From positions 1 to 26,060 of the IMG/VR virus record IMGVR_UViG_3300032240_002097: a stretch of 26,060 nucleotides of DNA; one strand, 5' to 3'. Below the pieces are notes generated by a model. It was not told the DNA's origin and made no database searches. It worked only from the letters and a program-made list of their open reading frames with translations. Within the stretch, counting starts at the first letter, position 1. Each line of letters begins with the position of its first letter. The DNA is from a virus. Made by a program: the position numbers and the translations under genes. Of this stretch, positions 21,369 to 26,060 are shown in pieces.

Positions 21369-22793
21369 TTACCCTATAAGACCAAACTTGGCCCACACTC
21401 CGGGTGTACCTTCTGCTAGGCAAACCCAACCTATCGGTGAATTCATAGCAGGTTCTGAATTCCAAACGATATCGCCTCGTTTGAAGTTGCCATACTGAGG
21501 AGGTTGGTCTCCGGAAGTCTGTAGTTGATTGTTGATGCGAACAGCACCGTTAACATGTAGTGCTACGCTAGGATCAGGATTGGTGATACCTATCGCTAGT
21601 TTACCAAACAGTGAAACTTGTACGGGCATTGAGTTCTTGTTGCCAACGACTAGGTCACCGTTGCCTTTGACTATGAATCTATCTGTATTATCTGTAACGA
21701 TAGCTAAATCTTGTGATCCATGTGTACCAATGAATGCCTGTGTTGCTGTAGTTCCAACTTGGACTTCTATGTTGTTTTCTACGATAGAAAACTTAGCATG
21801 TCCTTCTTCTACACCGATGCTGACTTTGTTAGAATCGGTATTGTAAAACAAAACATTGTCTACATTTACGTTACCTAACACTGTTAGTTTTTTAAGATTG
21901 CCTAGTTCTTTAATTTGACTCTTGCTGACTGTGGGGCCTAGCTCTTGTAAGCTAAGGACAGGCACGCCATCTAGCATATAAGAACGACCTTGATTTAGGT
22001 CAATGTTTTCTGTGCTAAAGATCGTGTCTTCGTTCTTGAGTATGAACTGTTTTGGATATCCTAGACCTGACCAAATTAGGCCTTTTCCGATCACAGGGCT
22101 TTCTTTAGTGGCTTTAAATTCTAACGGTGTTGAACGCTCTAAACGTATATCTGCTTTGAGTTCTGTTACTGTGATAGTTTCTGCGGTAAGCACACCAGTC
22201 ACTCTGATGTCTTTAGCGGTCAGTTGATTTTCTACTTCTACGCTACCTAATACTTTTGAAACTTTTAGGTTGTCAACAGTTACAGCATCATCTTCAACAA
22301 GCAGTCTAGTAGCTGTTGTGGTAGAATCTTTGATACCTGTACTGGCAAAGTTACGTATTACGCCGCCGTTGATCACGTCTCCAGATAAAGATCTCTGAGG
22401 AATCTGTTTGATTAATTTTAAGTAATCGACTTCTACGTTTGCTCGTAGAGTTCCTGAAACTGTTAGGTCGCCGATGATAGTGGCATCTTTAGCGATCAGA
22501 GTATTTTCTATGGTAACATTTCCAGCTAGTTCTGGAATCGTAGCTCTAGGAGATTCTATACCTTGATTTGAAATCTTTAGTACAGTGCTTGTAGCGTAAT
22601 CTTCTATTCCTACACTGCTAAAATTCTTGATTTTTCCACCAAGTATTTGATCTCCAGAAAGCGAACCATACGGAATAGTCCTTATGATTTCTGCGATATC
22701 TAGAGGTTTTTGTTGAGATTGCTGATTTTCAGACAGTGCTTTTAGCACAGTTCCTAGATCGTTAGCCACTTGTTCGATGTTGATATGTTCCAT
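21369..22793 (-). CDS. Tail-fibre-like structural protein with internal duplication
   Basis: This 474-aa virion protein is inferred from fibre-type composition and end domains. The N-terminus (MEHINIEQVANDLGTVLKAL) is helical. A unit of about 91 residues is duplicated: IPYGSLSGDQILGGKIKNF near 40-58 and IPQRSLSGDVINGGVIRNF near 131-149. Each is followed by a strand-rich stretch ending ATIIGDLTVSGTL or DIRVTGVLTAETI. The middle (NKVSIGVEEGHAKFSIVE, SVALHVNGAVRINNQL) contains peptidase-free triple-beta motifs common in long fibres. The C-terminus (FKRGDIVWNSEPAMNSPIGW, then VCLAEGTPGVWAKFG) is a familiar fibre-end domain. A late-type promoter lies so close that only about three leader bases precede the ATG. 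No Shine-Dalgarno site is seen. It is divergent from the fibre gene at 22851. Confidence 0.8.
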   Translation of the reverse strand: MEHINIEQVANDLGTVLKALSENQQSQQKPLDIAEIIRTIPYGSLSGDQILGGKIKNFSSVGIEDYATSTVLKISNQGIESPRATIPELAGNVTIENTLIAKDATIIGDLTVSGTLRANVEVDYLKLIKQIPQRSLSGDVINGGVIRNFASTGIKDSTTTATRLLVEDDAVTVDNLKVSKVLGSVEVENQLTAKDIRVTGVLTAETITVTELKADIRLERSTPLEFKATKESPVIGKGLIWSGLGYPKQFILKNEDTIFSTENIDLNQGRSYMLDGVPVLSLQELGPTVSKSQIKELGNLKKLTVLGNVNVDNVLFYNTDSNKVSIGVEEGHAKFSIVENNIEVQVGTTATQAFIGTHGSQDLAIVTDNTDRFIVKGNGDLVVGNKNSMPVQVSLFGKLAIGITNPDPSVALHVNGAVRINNQLQTSGDQPPQYGNFKRGDIVWNSEPAMNSPIGWVCLAEGTPGVWAKFGLIG

Positions 22794-22801
22794 AGTACCA
22801 A

Positions 22802-22809
22802 TATTTATC
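22802..22809 (-). promoter_or_regulatory. Late-type promoter GATAAATA
   Basis: GATAAATA on the minus strand lies eight bases before the ATG at 22793. The predicted start near 22796 leaves a leader of about three bases. It forms a divergent pair with the site at 22823-22830. Confidence 0.5.
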
Positions 22810-22822
22810 CTTTGATGAAAGC

Positions 22823-22830
22823 AATAAATA
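22823..22830 (+). promoter_or_regulatory. Late-type promoter AATAAATA for the long plus-strand fibre
   Basis: AATAAATA on the plus strand predicts a start near 22836. This excludes the in-frame ATG at 22833 and leaves a 15-base leader with AAGGA (22839-22843) seven bases before the ATG at 22851. The site therefore decides the start codon. Confidence 0.55.
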
Positions 22831-22850
22831 CTATGTCAAAGGATGAGATA

Positions 22851-25800
22851 ATGGCGGTTTCTAATACATTTAACCCTACGCTAGCGGTCAATACGACTAC
22901 CGATGTAATTACAATTACCGGGCACGGGTTCTTACAAAATCAAGGTGTGCTGTACTCAAATGGAGGCGGTGGTGCCACCAGCATTGGCGGTCTAGTCAAT
23001 GGGTACAAATACTATGTCATCTTTCTTTCTTCAAACACATTTAAATTAGCTACTACAGAAGATAACGCTAGAACAACAACAGCTATAGATCTATTAAGCG
23101 TTGGTACAGGTTCTACCCATTCTCTAGCAGTAACCTTCCAGTTTCCAAACGAACCCGCATACCTAGATGTATTCCGTAAGTTTAGATTCTTTGGTACAGG
23201 ATTGCCTGTAACAGGATCGACGCTAGAAGCCAAGAGTGTTCGAGACACGATTAACATAGTGTCTGGAGGCAATTTGGTTATCAATAACATCAATCAAGAC
23301 ACCGGATCAGTTACTATCGATGCTCCAGCTTACGCATTGTCTGTGCCGACAGGCACTGTTGATTTGAATCTAAACAGTAATACAGGATTCAGCCAGAGTG
23401 TTACATTGACTCCTGTTCGTGGTATCGCAATCACAAGAGGTGGCCCGCAAGAAGTCAAGTTTGAAAGTTTTGGAGTTACTGAAACAGATAACTTACAATC
23501 AGTAACACAGCGCGGCAACATAACTTCTAACGGAATATACGTAAACAATCTCACAGTAGCCAGCATCAAGAGCAGCGACGGTGGCCTGACCAGCATCTCG
23601 ATCACTTCAGGTGACAACGTAACAGGTACAGGTACTGTTGGCAATCCGCTACAGCTAGCACCCGACGAAACGGTCAGCACAGCAGCTTCTAAAACCATAA
23701 CGATCAGTTTCAGTGCTACTTCTCAAGGCATGTTAGATTATACCGCTGTGTATAAAACCAACCTAGGTCTATCAGCAGGTAGTGTTATCATACAAAGACA
23801 AGATCCTAGCACATTAGTATGGGGAACTTTTGATTCTGCTAGCGGTACTTCTGCTACTAACAGCTATCAGATTTCTAATGTTTACTCAGAAGCATATAAC
23901 GGTACTGTAAATTATCGCATAACGATTTCATTCTCAGGTAACTCTGGAAGTGTAAACTATCGTATCAGAGTGACTTTTGATCCAACACCAGTAACTGGTG
24001 TGACGATGATCAAGTCTGATACCACTAACCAAATATTAAATCTAGGCAGCAGTGGCGGTCGCACTAACGTCTATGGCCCGTCATATTTCTATGACACTGT
24101 ATATACTACTGGTATGTCCATATACCAAAATGAAATAGTAGGATTGAATTCCAACGACGATATTATTATCGATCCTAATGGTACAGGCAACGTTAGAATC
24201 AAATCACAAGGTATTACTACAGATCAAACCACTTTTAATTTGATCAATAGCACTGCTGCTACAGTTAACTTTGCTGGTGCGGCCACAGCGTTGTCTGTGG
24301 GTGCTGGTACAGGTACACTGACTCTAAACAACATTACAATCACTGCGCCTAACGCTACCACACTAAACATAAATGGCGCTAGCCCAACTGTTGCTACTAC
24401 CAGTACAGGTACAGCTTCTGTATTCAACACAAATGTGTTAACTGGTAACTTGTTCGGCGCAGCGACTACGGTAACGATAGGTGCGCCATCAGCTTCTACT
24501 ATGAACTTGAGAAGCGAAACAGTAAACTTACCTAACGCAACATCATTAAACATCAATGGTGCTAGCCCTAGCATAACAACCACAAGTGGCACTGTTAACG
24601 TGTTCAATGCCAATGCGACCACTGCCAACCTCTTCGGCGCCGCGACTTCGATTAGTATAGGAGCATCGACTGGTTCGTTGACTATCGGTAATCCAACGAT
24701 TACACTTACCAATACCACAACATTTAATATGAATGGTGCTAGTCCAACTATTGCTACTAGCAGCACAGGTACAGCTTCGGTATTCAACACCAACGCATTG
24801 ACAGGTAACTTATTTGGCGCTGCGACCTCAGTAACTATTGGCGCAACATCTGGTACACTAAACTTACGTAACGCTACTATTACCGCTGCCAATGCTACTA
24901 CACTAAACATGAATGGTGCTAGTCCTAGCATCGTTACCAGTGACACTGGCACAGCGGCAGTATTCAATACCAATGCGCTAACTGGTAACCTGTTCGGCGC
25001 TGCTACTTCAGTTACTATTGGCGCTACTTCAGGTACGCTAAATCTACGACCAGTAACTATCACTGCCGCTAATGCTACAGCATTTAATATGAACGGTGCT
25101 AGTCCTACGGTTGCTACAACTAGCACAGGCACAGCTTCAGTATTCAATGCCAATGCTTTAACTGGTAACTTGTTTGGTGCTGCTACAACAGTCAGCATAG
25201 GTGCTGGCACAGGTACAACAACAGTTAACAATGCGCTAACTGCTACAGGTACGCTGACAGCCAGTGCGGCTGTAACTGCTACAGGCAACAATGTCAACGT
25301 AACACTGAGCCCAACAGGTACAGGATCTGTGACTATCGCTCCTGATAACGGTGTGACTATCGCTGGAGCTACTACATTAACATTAGGCACAGTTGGTCAG
25401 ACTACTACGATGCGTGGTAACATTTCTGCCACTGCTAACGACCAAACAATATCATTGAGTCCTGCTTTAACAGGAACAGTAACGATCAATCCAAATACTG
25501 CTGGCACGATCAACAACATGAGCATTGGTGCTACAACACGTAAAACAGGTGCGTTCACTACAGGACTAGTAGGCTCTGCGGCAGCATTTACTAATTGGCC
25601 TAATACTACACTCGTTGCTACGCAGGCATTAACTGGTCATACTCATACCTATAACTTCGGTATAGTCGGTGAAGCAGTAGCTGACGCATCTGATTCTACT
25701 AAGTGGGGTATTGGAGTTTATGGTCGTGGAAACACCAATGGTGCTCAACGCAGTGGCGGTATATTAGGTGACGGTGGCGTGACCAATACTGCTGATACCG

Positions 25801-26060
25801 GGTCGGCGATTGGTGTTCGTGGTTATGCTGATGACACACATGCTGGCGGCCTAAACATTGGATTATATGGATCAGCTAGCAATTCGGGCGTAAACAATTA
25901 TGCTCTTTACATGAACGCTGGTGGAATATTCTCAAATGCCGCACAGACTTGGACCGTACTTGATAACAGCACTTCAGCATTGAGCATTGATTCCGCTACT
26001 AAGGCAGGTATACTGTTAGTCAAGACATCCACAGGTAGCCAAGGTGTCACAATGAGTGGT
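22851..26060 (+). CDS. Long repeat-rich tail-fibre protein (runs off window end)
   Basis: The frame is open from ATG 22851 to the last base (1070 codons, no stop), so the gene is truncated by the window. The start MAVSNTFNPTLAVNT is chosen over ATG 22833 because of the promoter and AAGGA site. Residues 10-100 (ITITGHGFLQNQGVLYSNGG ... YKYYVIFLSSNTFKLA) match modules inside the 2622-aa protein. Residues 160-460 are beta-rich, including a region of SGNSGSVNYRIRVTFD type. From about residue 460 to 800 come repeats of about 60 residues (LNINGASPTVATTSTGTASV, then NLFGAATTVTIGA). The visible end (GIGVYGRGNTNGAQRSGGIL, IGVRGYADDTHAGG) resembles fibre domains that precede the tip. It is almost certainly a virion fibre, on the strand opposite to the other fibres. 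Confidence 0.85.
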   Translation, partial: MAVSNTFNPTLAVNTTTDVITITGHGFLQNQGVLYSNGGGGATSIGGLVNGYKYYVIFLSSNTFKLATTEDNARTTTAIDLLSVGTGSTHSLAVTFQFPNEPAYLDVFRKFRFFGTGLPVTGSTLEAKSVRDTINIVSGGNLVINNINQDTGSVTIDAPAYALSVPTGTVDLNLNSNTGFSQSVTLTPVRGIAITRGGPQEVKFESFGVTETDNLQSVTQRGNITSNGIYVNNLTVASIKSSDGGLTSISITSGDNVTGTGTVGNPLQLAPDETVSTAASKTITISFSATSQGMLDYTAVYKTNLGLSAGSVIIQRQDPSTLVWGTFDSASGTSATNSYQISNVYSEAYNGTVNYRITISFSGNSGSVNYRIRVTFDPTPVTGVTMIKSDTTNQILNLGSSGGRTNVYGPSYFYDTVYTTGMSIYQNEIVGLNSNDDIIIDPNGTGNVRIKSQGITTDQTTFNLINSTAATVNFAGAATALSVGAGTGTLTLNNITITAPNATTLNINGASPTVATTSTGTASVFNTNVLTGNLFGAATTVTIGAPSASTMNLRSETVNLPNATSLNINGASPSITTTSGTVNVFNANATTANLFGAATSISIGASTGSLTIGNPTITLTNTTTFNMNGASPTIATSSTGTASVFNTNALTGNLFGAATSVTIGATSGTLNLRNATITAANATTLNMNGASPSIVTSDTGTAAVFNTNALTGNLFGAATSVTIGATSGTLNLRPVTITAANATAFNMNGASPTVATTSTGTASVFNANALTGNLFGAATTVSIGAGTGTTTVNNALTATGTLTASAAVTATGNNVNVTLSPTGTGSVTIAPDNGVTIAGATTLTLGTVGQTTTMRGNISATANDQTISLSPALTGTVTINPNTAGTINNMSIGATTRKTGAFTTGLVGSAAAFTNWPNTTLVATQALTGHTHTYNFGIVGEAVADASDSTKWGIGVYGRGNTNGAQRSGGILGDGGVTNTADTGSAIGVRGYADDTHAGGLNIGLYGSASNSGVNNYALYMNAGGIFSNAAQTWTVLDNSTSALSIDSATKAGILLVKTSTGSQGVTMSG
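24351..25236 (+). repeat. Five-copy ~180-bp tandem repeat in the plus-strand fibre gene
   Basis: Five in-frame units are anchored at the NGASP motif (codons at 24372, 24555, 24732, 24912 and 25092), with spacings of 183, 177, 180 and 180 bases. Each unit reads roughly NATTLNMNGASPT, then TGTASVFNTNALTGNLFGAA, then TSVTIGATSGTLNLRN. A shorter, diverged half-unit precedes the array near 24230-24310. Length changes are whole codons, as expected for a repeated fibre shaft. Confidence 0.85.

Noticed and set aside
24224-25390. Minus-strand 388-aa reading frame
   Set aside because: It is the antisense shadow of the repeat array in the plus-strand fibre gene; its composition is only V/A/P/L repeats and it has no ribosome site.
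1-26060. CRISPR arrays, insertion sequences, integrase or attachment sites
   Set aside because: I saw no regularly spaced direct repeats outside coding sequence, no transposase or integrase frame, and no terminal inverted repeats.

Overview
The window reads as part of the genome of a large, lytic, T4-like tailed phage, probably from an aquatic habitat. Genes are packed wall to wall. Many neighbours overlap by one base (TAATG) or are separated by one base (TAACATG, TAATATG). No gap between genes exceeds about 100 bases. The fibre proteins carry modules I associate with marine T4-like cyanophages and related myoviruses. A T4-late-type promoter motif (NNTAAATA) recurs just upstream of start codons. 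Host and exact lineage cannot be fixed from the sequence alone.

Layout. Bases 1-14903 (minus strand) hold a block of six virion or tail-fibre genes: a partial fibre gene, an 882-aa Ig/He_PIG-like protein, a 474-aa fibre with an Mtd-like N-terminus, a 237-aa and a 590-aa fibre-like protein, and a 2622-aa giant. Four of the six share related N-termini. Bases 14977-18309 hold accessory genes. A small zinc-ribbon gene (+) is followed by a compact structured intergenic element that carries a near copy of 23S rRNA helix 69. A minus-strand operon then encodes superoxide dismutase, a secreted His/Tyr-rich protein, a 39-aa membrane peptide, IscU and IscA. A basic Lys/Pro protein (+) and a UvsE-type UV endonuclease (-) follow. 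Bases 18350-21367 hold two glycosyltransferase-like genes, a QueD-like gene, a two-helix membrane protein and a Rossmann-like protein. Bases 21369-26060 return to virion proteins: a 474-aa fibre (-) and, divergently, a long repeat-rich fibre gene (+) that runs off the window end.

How it may work together. Two promoter classes are visible. Near-consensus sigma-70 promoters precede uvsE and the queD-glycosyltransferase pair, suggesting early host-polymerase transcription of repair and metabolism genes. NNTAAATA late-type promoters precede the fibre genes, the SOD/Fe-S operon, the zinc-ribbon gene and the basic protein. SOD therefore looks like a late gene. Its N-terminus resembles a T4 capsid-targeting sequence ending in LVE|A, a prohead-protease-type cleavage site, so it may be packaged in the capsid and delivered with the DNA. 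IscU and IscA could support Fe-S cluster assembly late in infection using host sulfur donors, because no cysteine desulfurase gene is present here.
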